In this document: positions 34,173-44,498 of the stretch, piece after piece | How the letters are laid out: every line of letters starts with the position of its first letter | Numbering within the stretch: the first letter of the stretch is position 1 | Source: Stenotrophomonas sp. Ste86 | GTDB lineage: Bacteria; Pseudomonadota; Gammaproteobacteria; Xanthomonadales; Xanthomonadaceae | Assembly: GCF_024519465.1 (NCBI RefSeq) | Contig: NZ_JALJRW010000003.1 | Coordinates: 1 to 57,057 of the forward strand | Direction: 5' to 3' | Length of the DNA: 57,057 bases | Translations under genes and position numbers: made by a program | Notes under the pieces: generated by a model | Databases searched by the model: none | What the model was told of the DNA's origin: nothing | What the model saw: only the letters and a program-made list of their open reading frames with translations

Positions 34173-36353
34173 TCAGCCTAGACGTCGCGCTTCGCTCACC
34201 CCGGGCAGAGCATCCAGCTTGCCCAGCAAGGTGGAGAGCTGGCCGTAGTCGCTGACCTTGAGCCGCAGCCGCAGGTGCGCGCGGCCACTGTTGCGTACGT
34301 TGTCGCTGTGGATATCCAGGACGTAGGCATCTTCCTGCGCGATCAGGTTGGTGATGTCCTTGAGCAGCCAGCGCCGATCGACCGCATCGACCACCACATC
34401 CACTTCATAGCCACTGCCGGCCTGGCCCCACTCCACCGGCAGGATCCGCTGCGGGCTGGTGGCCGACAGCCGCGCCAGTGCGGCACAGTCGGTGCGGTGC
34501 ACGGTGACCCCACGGGCGCGGGTGAGGTAGCCGACGATCGGTTCGCCGGCCACCGGCTGGCAGCAGCGCGCCAGCTGCACCAGCAGGTTGCCCACCCCCT
34601 GCACGGTGAACTTGGATTTACCCAGGCTGTCGCGGCGCGCGGTCGGCCGGGGCAGCGCCGGTGCGGCCGGCTGGCTGGCCGCACGCTCGGCCTCGAGCAG
34701 CGCGCGGCTGACCTGGTTGGGTCCGGTGTCGCCCAGCGCGACCTGGATATACAGGTCATCGACACTGTCGGCGTGGAATTTCTTGGCCGCGATGGCCAGA
34801 TCGGCATGTTGCAGGCCGAGGCGCTTGAGCTCGCGGTCGAGCAGGTCGCGCCCGGCCTGCACGTTGCGTGCGCGGTCGAGCTTGTGGAACCAGCCACGCA
34901 CCTTTTCACGCGAACGGTTGCTGGCCAGGTATCCGTTGGAAACCAGCAGCCAGTCGCGACGCGGATCGGCCTCCTTGCCGGTCAGGATCTCCACGCGGTC
35001 GCCGCTGCGCAGCCGGTAGGTCAGCGGCACGATGCGGCCGTTGACCTTGGCGCCACGGCAGCGGTGCCCGACCATGGTGTGTACGTGGTAGGCGAAATCC
35101 AGCGGGGTGGCGCCCTGCGGCAGGTCCATCACCTCGTCCTTGGGACTCAGTGCGTAGACCCGGTCCTCGGTCAGCTCCGCATCCAGCGCGCCGGCCAGCT
35201 CACCGGCCTGGCCGTCCTGGGAATGCTCCAGCAGCTGGCGCATCCAGGTGATCTTCCGGTCAAAGGCCTTTTCAGCGCCCTTGCTGCCTTCCTTGTAGCG
35301 CCAATGCGCGGCCACGCCGAGTTCGGCCTGGGCGTGCATGTCGTGGCTGCGGATCTGCACTTCGATGGTGCGGCCTTCCGGGCCGATCACCGCAGTGTGC
35401 AGCGACCGGTAGTCATTCGCCTTGGGGCGGGCGATGTAATCGTCGAACTCGCTGGGCACCGGCGCCCACAGCGAATGCACCACGCCCAGTGCGGCGTAGC
35501 AGGCGGCCACGTCCTGCACCATGACCCGCACCGCACGGATGTCGTAGAGCTGTTCGAAGGCCAGCTTCTTTTTCTGCATCTTCCGCCAGATGCTGTAGAT
35601 GTGCTTCGGGCGGCCACTGACCTCGGCGCTGATGCCCTGCGCCAGCAACTCGCGCGAGAGCACCTTCTTGACCGTTTCCACGTAGCGCTCGCGCGCCAGC
35701 CGGGTCTCGTCCACTTCGCGCGCGATGCGCCGGTAGGTCTCCGGTTCCAGGTGACGGAAGGCCAGGTCTTCCAGTTCCCATTTCAACTGCCAGATGCCCA
35801 GCCGATTGGCCAGCGGGGCGTGGATGTCGCGGGTCAGCTGGGCCAGCGCGCGGCGCTCTTCTTCAGGCTGGCGGTCGGCACCTCGCATGCGCGCCAACTG
35901 CCGGGCCAGCAGCACCGGCACCACCCGCAGGTCCTGGATGATCGACAGCAGCAGCCGGCGCAGGCCTTCGCTGTTGCGCCCGGCATCGCGCCCGGCGTGT
36001 AGTGCCCAGACCTGGTCGGCCGCATCCTGGCCTTCCAGCAGGCCGACCACGGCCGGTTTCAACGGCCCCAGCGGGAGGGCGTCCAGGCCGGCACGCAGCC
36101 ACGGCAGGTCGAACAGCAGCGCGGCCAGCAAGGCGCTCTCATCGGCCGACAACAGCGCCAGCGCGTCCAGCGTATCGGCCAGCACCGACCAGCTGGCGTG
36201 CATCTGTGGGTCGGCCTCGGGCAGCTGCCAGCGCTGCAGCAGCGCCTCGCGCAGCGCAGGCGGCAGCAACGCCGCCGAGGGTCGGTTCAACAAGGCATCC
36301 AGGCCGGGGACAGAAGCGCGGTTCACAGCATCATGCAGGCAAGACAGAGGCAT
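34173..36353 (-). CDS. relA: GTP pyrophosphokinase RelA
   Basis: RelA makes (p)ppGpp from GTP or GDP and ATP on ribosomes stalled by uncharged tRNA. The 726-residue protein has the long RSH layout: a degenerate hydrolase region (LLAALLFDLPWLRAG replaces the HD motif), a synthetase domain with SGRPKHIYSIWRKMQKK, the acidic ExDD signature Glu302-Phe-Asp-Asp305 typical of monofunctional RelA, and ARPKANDYRSLHT, then a TGS domain (EDRVYALSPKDEVMDLPQGA) and a C-terminal ACT domain. No ribosome binding site is visible before the ATG at 36353, so the start or a leaderless mRNA should be considered. Confidence 0.95.
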   Translation of the reverse strand: MPLSCLHDAVNRASVPGLDALLNRPSAALLPPALREALLQRWQLPEADPQMHASWSVLADTLDALALLSADESALLAALLFDLPWLRAGLDALPLGPLKPAVVGLLEGQDAADQVWALHAGRDAGRNSEGLRRLLLSIIQDLRVVPVLLARQLARMRGADRQPEEERRALAQLTRDIHAPLANRLGIWQLKWELEDLAFRHLEPETYRRIAREVDETRLARERYVETVKKVLSRELLAQGISAEVSGRPKHIYSIWRKMQKKKLAFEQLYDIRAVRVMVQDVAACYAALGVVHSLWAPVPSEFDDYIARPKANDYRSLHTAVIGPEGRTIEVQIRSHDMHAQAELGVAAHWRYKEGSKGAEKAFDRKITWMRQLLEHSQDGQAGELAGALDAELTEDRVYALSPKDEVMDLPQGATPLDFAYHVHTMVGHRCRGAKVNGRIVPLTYRLRSGDRVEILTGKEADPRRDWLLVSNGYLASNRSREKVRGWFHKLDRARNVQAGRDLLDRELKRLGLQHADLAIAAKKFHADSVDDLYIQVALGDTGPNQVSRALLEAERAASQPAAPALPRPTARRDSLGKSKFTVQGVGNLLVQLARCCQPVAGEPIVGYLTRARGVTVHRTDCAALARLSATSPQRILPVEWGQAGSGYEVDVVVDAVDRRWLLKDITNLIAQEDAYVLDIHSDNVRNSGRAHLRLRLKVSDYGQLSTLLGKLDALPGVSEARRLG

Positions 36354-36478
36354 CTACACTAGCGCCGCGACCGCCTGCGGACAATCAAAACGCGCGTATC
36401 CGCGCGCATGAGCTCATGCCGCCCGTCCCCGAACGGTGCCGCTGGCCCTACACTGCGGCAAACCACCGGAGACCTGCC

Positions 36479-37003
36479 ATGCGCTTTTCCCGTCTACGCT
36501 TGTTGGCCAGTGCGGCCGTCCTGTTGAGCATGACCGGCCCCGCGCTGGCACAGCGCGTGGTCGAGGGCGACCTGCAGCAGCAGATGTCGCCGGCCGAATT
36601 CAAGGCCGCCGGGCTCGACAAGCTCAGCCCGACCGAACTGGCCGCCCTCAATGGCTGGCTGCAGGGCAAGGTGGCCGCGGCCACCGCCGAGGTGCGCGAA
36701 CAGGTCCGCGAACAGGCGCGCGAAGAAGGCCGCCAGGAAGTGATCGTCAAGAACCGCGGCTTCTTCGACTTCGGCAGCAAGGAACCAATCGCCACCACCC
36801 TGCCCGGCGAGTTCCGCGGCTTCGGCAAGGGCCGCAAGTACGTGTTCGCCAACGCGCAGGAATGGGAGCAGACCGACGACACGACCCTGTCGGGCGGGCG
36901 CAAGACCGACGCCGCGGTCGCGATCACCCCGGGCGTGGCCGGGGTCTGGTACATGCGCGTGGACGGGGTGAACATCCGCGCCAAGGTGCGCCGGATCAAG
37001 TAA
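36479..37003 (+). CDS. Exported protein, function unknown
   Basis: The 174-residue protein has a clear signal peptide (MRFSRLRLLASAAVLLSMTG, cleavage probably after ALA-Q). The mature part has a charged coiled segment (TAEVREQVREQAREEGRQEV) and a C-terminal beta-rich half with LPGEFRGFGKGRKYVFANAQ and AAVAITPGVAGVWYMRVDGV. It is probably periplasmic. I cannot assign it to a named family. CGGAG lies before the ATG. It is divergent from relA and convergent with hrpA, with a perfect hairpin in the convergent gap. Confidence 0.8.
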   Translation: MRFSRLRLLASAAVLLSMTGPALAQRVVEGDLQQQMSPAEFKAAGLDKLSPTELAALNGWLQGKVAAATAEVREQVREQAREEGRQEVIVKNRGFFDFGSKEPIATTLPGEFRGFGKGRKYVFANAQEWEQTDDTTLSGGRKTDAAVAITPGVAGVWYMRVDGVNIRAKVRRIK

Positions 37004-37022
37004 GCCGGTGGACCGACCCGTT

Positions 37023-37047
37023 GCCCCGTGCCCCTACGGCACGGGGC
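37023..37047. terminator. Hairpin between convergent genes, likely bidirectional 3' end
   Basis: GCCCCGTGCC (37023-37032) pairs perfectly with GGCACGGGGC (37038-37047) around five bases. It lies between the stops of the exported-protein gene and hrpA. There is no T run on either side, so it may stop transcription weakly or simply protect 3' ends. Confidence 0.5.
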
Positions 37048-37056
37048 ATGGCCGGT

Positions 37057-40000
37057 TCAGGCCTGGCGCAACGCGGTCACGCGCTGGGCCAGCTTCTTGG
37101 CCGACACACCGGTTTTCGCGCCGAGTTCCTGCGCGAACAACGAGACCCGCAATTCTTCCAGGTCCCAGCGCAGTGCCTGCCATTGCGGGCGCTGGCGCAA
37201 CCCGCGTGCCTCGCCCTCGGCCAGCGCATCCAGGAACGGTCGCAATTCCAGCATGCGCGCCTGGTCGCGCGGCGGATCGCGCTTGGCACGCTCGCTGCGC
37301 AGGATCATCGCGCGCAGGTAGCGCGGGTACTGCGCCAGGGCATCGGCCGGGGTATCGCGCAGGAAACCGGGATGTACCAGCGCCGCCAACTGCTGCTCCA
37401 GGTCGTCCAGGTTGCCGCGTGCCCAGCCCATCAGGGTCGATTGCAGCGATGGCTTGAGTTCGGCCACGTGGGCCAGGATGTTCTCGGCCAGTTTCAGCCG
37501 CGCCATCGCCTCGCCGAACAGGCCTTTGCCGGCCACGTCGCGGCGATGGGCGAACGTCGCCGGATCGCGGATATCGCCCAGGCCGTCGGCCAGCATCGCG
37601 TTCATCGCCGCATCGACCAGATCGCCGCGCAGGCGTTCCTGCGATTCGATCGCCGCGTACAGCAGGCCCGTCTTGGGCGGCACCGGCAACTGCTTGCGCG
37701 CTTGCTTGGCCTTGTCGGCCAACGCGATTTCAAGCAGGCGGCGCACGCCCAGTGGATGCCGTTCGGCCGCTTCGGCAGGGTCGGCGAAGATCCGCAGCGC
37801 AGCCGTCTCGCCTTCGTCCACCAGCGCCGGATAGGCCGGCACACCGGCTTCGCCAGGCACCTGCAGCGGGATCGGCGTGGTCGGAAAATCGCGCAGCCCT
37901 GCCACGGCCAGCGCGCGTCCGGCACGGGCGGCGAAGGCCTCGCCGGCCTGCCCGCCGAAACGTGCACGCAAGGCATCGAGGTCGCGCGAACTGGCCAGCA
38001 GCGTGCCGTTGGCATCGAACAGGCGCAGGTTCATGCGCAGGTGGGCGTCCAGCGCGGCGTCATCGAAATCGGTCGCGGCCACCTGTGCACCGGTGGCGCG
38101 CGAGAGGAAGCGCGCCAGTTCGCCGCGGATGTCATCGGCGCTCGGGTCCGGGAACGCCTCTGCAAACGCCCGGCCGAAGTCCGGTGCCGGCACGTAGTTG
38201 CGACGCATCGCCTTGGGCAGGCTGCGGATCAGTGCCGAGGCCTTGTCGGCAACAAAGCCGGGCGCCAGCCACGACAGCCGCGCCGCATCCAGCGCATTGA
38301 GCAGGTGCAGCGGCACGTCCAGGCTGACGCCGTCGTCCTCGCTGCCCGGCTCGAAGCGGTAGTGCAGCGCCAGGCGCGCGTCGCCCAGCGGCAGGTACTT
38401 GGGATAGCGTTCGGCATCGCTGCCTTCGCCCGGCAGCAGGTCGGCCAGCGACCAGGCAAGTGCGCGGCGTTTTTCCGGGGCCAAGCCCTTCCACCAGGTA
38501 TCCAGCGCGGTGGCCGAGTGGATCTCCGACGGCACCCGGTCCAGGTACCAGCGCGCCTGCCAGCCTTCGTCGGCGACGATGCCGGCGCGGCGCAGCTTGG
38601 CTTCCTCCTCATGGGCCTGTGCGAGCACCTTGAGGTTGTCGGCGATGACGCTGGCACGGGTGTTGATCTCGCCGGTGACCAGGCCCTGCCGCACGAAGAT
38701 GTCGTGCGCTTCGCCGGGCGCGATGCGGCCGTAGTGCACCGGTTTCTTCGGTGCCAGCACCAGCCCGAACAGACTGATCTGCTCCGAGGCCAGTACCTGG
38801 CCCTGGGCACGCGACCAGTGCGGGTCGAAGTGCTTGCGCAGCAGCAGGTGCGGCAACTCGGCGATCACCCAGTCCGGCTCGATCGCGGCATTGGTCAGGC
38901 CCCAGATTTTCTGGGTGTCCAGCAGCGTGGCGGTCAGCAGCCACGGCGGCGGCCGCTTGGCCAGTACCGATCCAGGGAACGGCAGGAAGCGGCGCTGGCG
39001 CGGGGCGAGGAAATCGCCTTTGTCGCTGCGGTGGCCGATCTGCGTGGGCAGGCCGGCAATCAGCGCGCGATGCAGGGTCTGGTAGGCGGCGGCGCGCACT
39101 TTGTCGCTGAAGCCACCGCGCGCCTCTCGGGGTTCGACCGCCGCCGCCGTGGCGGGCGCCGGCGCGGCCGGCGGCTCGCTTTTGCCTTCGCGGGCCAGGC
39201 GCGCGGCGCGATGCTGCTGCCCCCGGGTCGCCTTGACCTTGGCCTCGTCATCGCGCGCCGGGGCCGGCGCGGTCGAGCCGGCCAGCAGCGGTTCCAGCGC
39301 GGTCGCGGCGGGTTCTTCGGTCCAGCCCAGCTCCTCGCACAGCACGCGCAGCTGGCGATGCAGCTCGCGCCATTCGCGCATGCGCAGGAAGCCGAGGAAA
39401 TGCCGTTCGCACCAGCCGCGCAGCTTGGATTGGGTGAGGTCCTCGTGGGCCTGGCGATAGCCATCCCACAGCCGCAGCACCCCAACGAACTCCGAGCGCC
39501 CGTCGGCAAACAACGCGTGCGCCGCATCGGCCGCGCCCCGGGCCTCCGGCGGGCGCTCGCGTGGGTCCTGGATGCCCAGGAACGAGGCGATCACCAGCAT
39601 CGGCCGCAGGCAGCCCTGGGCCTGCGCGGCCACCAGCATGCGCGCCAGCTTGACGTCCACCGGCAGCCGCGCCATCTGGCGACCCACCGGGGTCAGGCGG
39701 CGCTCGGCATCCACCGCACCCAGCTCGCCCAGCTGCTGCCAGCCATCGGCAATGGCACGCTCGTCGGGCGCTTCCAGGAACGGGAAATCCTCGATCTGGC
39801 CCAGGCCGAGCTGCAGCATGCGCAGGATCACCCCGGACAGGCTGGAGCGGCGGATTTCCGGATCGGTGAACTCCGCCCGCGACTGGAAATCCGCCTCCGA
39901 ATACAGGCGGTAGCAGATGCCTTCGGAAACACGTCCGCAGCGGCCCTTGCGCTGGTTGGCGCTGGCCTGGGATACCGCTTCGATATGCAGCCGGTCCAGC

Positions 40001-41160
40001 TTCTGCCGCGGGCTGTAGCGTTTGATGCGGGCCAGGCCCGGATCGACCACGTAGCGGATGCGCGGCACGGTCAGCGAGGTTTCTGCCACGTTCGTGGCCA
40101 GCACGATGCGACGCTTGCCGCCCGGGTTGAACACCTCGTCCTGGTCCTTGACCGACAGCCGCGCATACAGCGGCAGCACTTCGGTCTCGCGGTACTTGCG
40201 CCGTTCCAGCGCCTGGTGGGCGTCGCGGATCTCGCGCTCGCCGGGGAAGAACAGCAGGATGTCGCCCCGCGGATCGATCCGGGTGATTTCATCCACCGCC
40301 GCCACGATGGCCTCATTGACGGTGCGTTCGCCATCACGACCGCCGTCCGCGTCGCCGCCGCCTTCGCCTTCCAGCGGGCGATAGCGCACGTCCACCGGGA
40401 AGGTCCGGCCTTCGACGCTGATCACCGGGGCATCGTTGAAGTGTTCGGCGAAACGCGAGGTGTCGATGGTCGCCGAGGTGACGATCAGCTTCAGGTCCGG
40501 GCGCTTGTGCAGCAGTTGCTTGAGGTAGCCGAGCAGGAAGTCGATGTTGAGGCTGCGCTCGTGCGCTTCGTCGACGATGATCGTGTCGTACTGCGAGAGC
40601 CAGCGGTCACTGCTGATCTCGGCCAGCAGGATGCCGTCGGTCATGAACTTGATGCGGGTGTCATCGCCGACGCGGTCGGTGAAGCGCACCTGGTACCCCA
40701 CGGTGGTGCCCAGTTCGGATTTCAGTTCCTGCGCCACACGCGTCGCCACGGCGCGTGCGGCGATCCGTCGCGGCTGGGTGCAGCCGATCATGCCGGCCAC
40801 GCCGCGACCGGCGGCCAGGCACAGTTTGGGCAGCTGGGTGGTCTTGCCCGAGCCGGTTTCGCCGGCGATCACCACGACCTGGTGCGCGCGGATCAGCGCG
40901 GTGATCGCCTCGGCTTCACGCGCAATCGGCAGTTGCTCGTCCAGAGTGATGGCCGGCAGATTCCGCGCACGCGCTTCACGGCGCTGCACCGACGCCTGCA
41001 AGGCCTGCTCGAACGCCGCCGCCAGACCCGCATCGCCCGGTTTGGCCCGCCAACGCGAGAGCATCCCCAGCAAACGACCGCGGTCGCGGCTCATGGCCCC
41101 GTTGATCGCGGACTGCTGCTGGGCCAGGCGTGCTGCATGTGGTTTTTCGATAGCGCTCAT
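37057..41160 (-). CDS. hrpA: ATP-dependent RNA helicase HrpA
   Basis: HrpA is a DEAH-box RNA helicase linked to rescue of stalled ribosomes and mRNA processing. The 1367-residue protein has Walker A GETGSGKT (100-107), DEAH (197-200), SATIDTSRF, the second RecA lobe with LATNVAETSLTVPRIRYV and QRKGRCGRV, a helicase-associated domain, and the long C-terminal DUF3418-type region of HrpA. It is slightly longer than the 1300-residue E. coli protein because of a charged Ala/Pro insert (about 650-690). The ATG at 41160 is chosen over a TTG one codon upstream. It is divergent from dps. Confidence 0.95.
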   Translation of the reverse strand: MSAIEKPHAARLAQQQSAINGAMSRDRGRLLGMLSRWRAKPGDAGLAAAFEQALQASVQRREARARNLPAITLDEQLPIAREAEAITALIRAHQVVVIAGETGSGKTTQLPKLCLAAGRGVAGMIGCTQPRRIAARAVATRVAQELKSELGTTVGYQVRFTDRVGDDTRIKFMTDGILLAEISSDRWLSQYDTIIVDEAHERSLNIDFLLGYLKQLLHKRPDLKLIVTSATIDTSRFAEHFNDAPVISVEGRTFPVDVRYRPLEGEGGGDADGGRDGERTVNEAIVAAVDEITRIDPRGDILLFFPGEREIRDAHQALERRKYRETEVLPLYARLSVKDQDEVFNPGGKRRIVLATNVAETSLTVPRIRYVVDPGLARIKRYSPRQKLDRLHIEAVSQASANQRKGRCGRVSEGICYRLYSEADFQSRAEFTDPEIRRSSLSGVILRMLQLGLGQIEDFPFLEAPDERAIADGWQQLGELGAVDAERRLTPVGRQMARLPVDVKLARMLVAAQAQGCLRPMLVIASFLGIQDPRERPPEARGAADAAHALFADGRSEFVGVLRLWDGYRQAHEDLTQSKLRGWCERHFLGFLRMREWRELHRQLRVLCEELGWTEEPAATALEPLLAGSTAPAPARDDEAKVKATRGQQHRAARLAREGKSEPPAAPAPATAAAVEPREARGGFSDKVRAAAYQTLHRALIAGLPTQIGHRSDKGDFLAPRQRRFLPFPGSVLAKRPPPWLLTATLLDTQKIWGLTNAAIEPDWVIAELPHLLLRKHFDPHWSRAQGQVLASEQISLFGLVLAPKKPVHYGRIAPGEAHDIFVRQGLVTGEINTRASVIADNLKVLAQAHEEEAKLRRAGIVADEGWQARWYLDRVPSEIHSATALDTWWKGLAPEKRRALAWSLADLLPGEGSDAERYPKYLPLGDARLALHYRFEPGSEDDGVSLDVPLHLLNALDAARLSWLAPGFVADKASALIRSLPKAMRRNYVPAPDFGRAFAEAFPDPSADDIRGELARFLSRATGAQVAATDFDDAALDAHLRMNLRLFDANGTLLASSRDLDALRARFGGQAGEAFAARAGRALAVAGLRDFPTTPIPLQVPGEAGVPAYPALVDEGETAALRIFADPAEAAERHPLGVRRLLEIALADKAKQARKQLPVPPKTGLLYAAIESQERLRGDLVDAAMNAMLADGLGDIRDPATFAHRRDVAGKGLFGEAMARLKLAENILAHVAELKPSLQSTLMGWARGNLDDLEQQLAALVHPGFLRDTPADALAQYPRYLRAMILRSERAKRDPPRDQARMLELRPFLDALAEGEARGLRQRPQWQALRWDLEELRVSLFAQELGAKTGVSAKKLAQRVTALRQA

Positions 41161-41184
41161 CAATCGATTCGTTTAGAACTTTTG

Positions 41185-41214
41185 TTTACTACTGAAAGGG
41201 TAGTCTGATCTATT
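41185..41214 (+). promoter_or_regulatory. Putative dps promoter
   Basis: The 96-base divergent region between hrpA and dps is clearly more AT-rich than its surroundings. TTTACT (41185-41190) and TCTATT (41209-41214) lie 18 bases apart and point toward dps; the -10 matches 4 of 6 positions. Sigma-70 or stationary-phase use is possible; no OxyR site can be claimed by eye. Confidence 0.35.
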
Positions 41215-41256
41215 GTGAAGGCCATCCGATTCATCCCATCCATAAGGAGTTCTCCC

Positions 41257-41808
41257 ATGGCGAAGACGACCAAGACCCCGGCAAAGACCAAGACGGCCAA
41301 GCAGCAGCTCGGCGCGGCGGCCCCGTCGGCCCCGAACATCGATATCGGGATCAAGGAGGGCGATCGCAAGAAGATCGCCGATGGACTGTCGGCCTTCCAG
41401 GCGGACGCATTCACGCTTTACCTGAAGACCCACAATTTCCATTGGAACGTGACCGGGTCGATGTTCAACTCGCTGCACACCATGTTCGAGACCCAGTACA
41501 CCGAACAGTGGGCGGCCCTGGATGACGTCGCTGAACGCATCCGTGCACTGGGCTTCAACGCCCCGGGCTCCTACCGCGAATTCGCCGCCCTGACCTCGAT
41601 CGCCGAGGAGCCGGGCCTGACCGACAGTGCGGACTGGCGTGAGATGGTACGCCAGTTGGTCACCGCCAACGAGGCCGTGTGCCGTACCGCCCGCAAGGTG
41701 CTGGACGTGGCCGACGACGCCGACGACGCCCCGACCGAAGATCTGATGACCCAGCGCCTGCAGACGCACGAGAAGTATGCGTGGATGTTGCGGTCTTTGT
41801 TGCAGTAA
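41257..41808 (+). CDS. dps: DNA-binding ferritin-like protein Dps
   Basis: Dps forms a 12-subunit cage that oxidises and stores iron and coats DNA in starvation and oxidative stress. The 183-residue protein has the ferroxidase motif KTHNFHWNVTG (His59 and His62) with Asp/Glu ligands downstream in LDDVAERIRALG. The N-terminal 17 residues are Lys/Thr-rich (MAKTTKTPAKTKTAKQQ), the type of tail that binds DNA. AAGGAG before the ATG at 41257 fixes the start; a GTG frame 42 bases upstream is not used. The gene is followed by the repeat-rich spacer. Confidence 0.96.
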   Translation: MAKTTKTPAKTKTAKQQLGAAAPSAPNIDIGIKEGDRKKIADGLSAFQADAFTLYLKTHNFHWNVTGSMFNSLHTMFETQYTEQWAALDDVAERIRALGFNAPGSYREFAALTSIAEEPGLTDSADWREMVRQLVTANEAVCRTARKVLDVADDADDAPTEDLMTQRLQTHEKYAWMLRSLLQ

Positions 41809-41840
41809 GGGTTTGTTGGCGCGTTTTTCCCTGCGCGCGG

Positions 41841-41945
41841 CGAGGGTCCGCCCCCCTTGCCGGGACACGCCGTAAACCCATCCCTGGGGGCTCGCGGGCG
41901 CCATCCATGGCGCCCGACGGTCCCGGCAAGGGGGGCGGACCCTCG
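41841..41945 (-). repeat. Structured palindromic element, copy A
   Basis: The outer arms 41841-41866 and 41920-41945 form a perfect 26-bp stem. Inside, GGGCGCCAT (41896-41904) and ATGGCGCCC (41907-41915) form a second perfect hairpin, and CCCATCCCTGGG (41877-41888) can form a small third one. Read on the minus strand it aligns without gaps to copy B (42315-42419). Conserved unpaired parts include GCGAGCCCCCA and GGCGTGTCCCG; the stems differ in sequence but keep pairing. Confidence 0.85.
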
Positions 41946-41990
41946 CCCGGAGAGATGTGCACCCAGCGGTTGGGAAGAGAGAAAAGCATG

Positions 41991-42020
41991 CAGAACAGGC
42001 GCCCGGTGGCGCCTGTTCTG
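41991..42020. other. Perfect 13-bp hairpin downstream of dps
   Basis: CAGAACAGGCGCC (41991-42003) pairs perfectly with GGCGCCTGTTCTG (42008-42020) around CGGT. On the minus strand it is followed within a few bases by TTTTCTC; on the plus strand TCTTTT comes 12 bases later. It could end transcripts from either side but is not a textbook terminator. Confidence 0.55.
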
Positions 42021-42139
42021 CGTTATGGGTCCTCTTTTCCTGGATTGAATACAAAATTCTGGACCCGGCCTCGGCATTGGCGCCGCACTTTGCCCTCTGA
42101 TCTTGGCCGTCGGCTCTGGACCTGGCCCTACCTCCTGCC

Positions 42140-42216
42140 TTTGCCCTTTGCCCTTTGCCCTTTTCCCTTTGCCCTTTTCCCTTTGCCCTTTTCCCTTTGC
42201 CCTTTTCCCTTTGCCC
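42140..42216 (+). repeat. Heptamer tandem repeat (TTTGCCC/TTTTCCC)
   Basis: Eleven consecutive 7-bp units run from 42140 to 42216: three TTTGCCC, then TTTTCCC-TTTGCCC four times, giving a 14-bp higher-order unit. Seven is not a multiple of three, so the repeat would not preserve a reading frame. Degenerate copies continue to 42240. Confidence 0.9.
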
Positions 42217-42314
42217 TTCGCTCTTGGCCCTTTGCTCTGGTCCAACTCCAACTCCAACTCCGACCCACATTCGCCTTCGCCCCACCCTCCCATCCGCACC
42301 AGCCAACTGTCGGG

Positions 42315-42419
42315 GCGTGGGGTGGGTGGGTTGGCGGGACCGTGTGTTGCCATGGATGGCAACACCGAGCCCCCATGGATGGGTTCAAGGCGTGTCCCGC
42401 CAACCCACCCACCCCGCGC
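42315..42419 (+). repeat. Structured palindromic element, copy B
   Basis: The outer arms 42315-42340 and 42394-42419 pair at 25 of 26 positions. Inside, GTGTTGCCAT (42344-42353) and ATGGCAACAC (42356-42365) form a perfect 10-bp hairpin with a GG loop, and CCCAT/ATGGG (42372-42383) a third small one. The whole is 105 bp, equal to copy A on the opposite strand, and the two align without gaps. Confidence 0.85.
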
Positions 42420-42443
42420 CAACCACCAGCAAGGGAGCCATGT

Positions 42444-42520
42444 GACTCGGCTTTGGACTCGGCTTCGGACTCGGCTTCGGCTTCGGCTTCGGCTTCGGCT
42501 TCGGCTTCGGCTTCGGCTCG
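42444..42520 (+). repeat. 12-mer and hexamer tandem repeats upstream of recQ
   Basis: Three 12-bp units of GACTCGGCTT(T/C)G (42444-42479) run into seven copies of CTTCGG (42475-42516). They end about 80 bases before the recQ start codon. Their translation on the minus strand gives an Arg-Ser run, which explains an artefactual reading frame there. Confidence 0.9.
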
Positions 42521-42601
42521 GGAAGCCTACGGGCAAAGCCCTACCCACCGATCCACTGTTGGCGGACCCGGCCAGACCGCCCGGCGGGGTAAACTAGTCC
42601 G

Positions 42602-44404
<1,803 letters not shown>

Positions 44405-44498
44405 TGCAGGCACGCGCCCCGACGGAGCCGTCTCCAGACTTGAATATCGCGTTCAGCCGCAGGTGCAGGCGCGCCGGTTTGGCGCTAGGGTAAGCCGC

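Larger units (their letters stand above)
41809..42601. other. Repeat-rich gene-free spacer between dps and recQ
   Basis: No gene is supported here; open frames are low-complexity products of the repeats. In order it holds structured element A (41841-41945), a 13-bp perfect hairpin (41991-42020), a small AT-rich patch (42033-42060), heptamer repeats (42140-42216), three CCAACT hexamers (42242-42259), structured element B (42315-42419), and 12-mer and hexamer repeats (42444-42520). The density of repeats is far above that of any other spacer in the window. Confidence 0.85.

Noticed and set aside
36436..41208. 1590-codon open frame on the plus strand opposite hrpA
   Set aside because: It is antisense to hrpA and runs through the ends of neighbouring genes. 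It lacks any recognisable domain or start signal.
41571..42548. Minus-strand frame with Arg-Ser and Lys-Gly repeats in the dps-recQ spacer
   Set aside because: The repeats come from 6- and 7-bp DNA arrays, the frame continues antisense into dps, and there is no start signal. It looks like an RS-domain protein only by chance.
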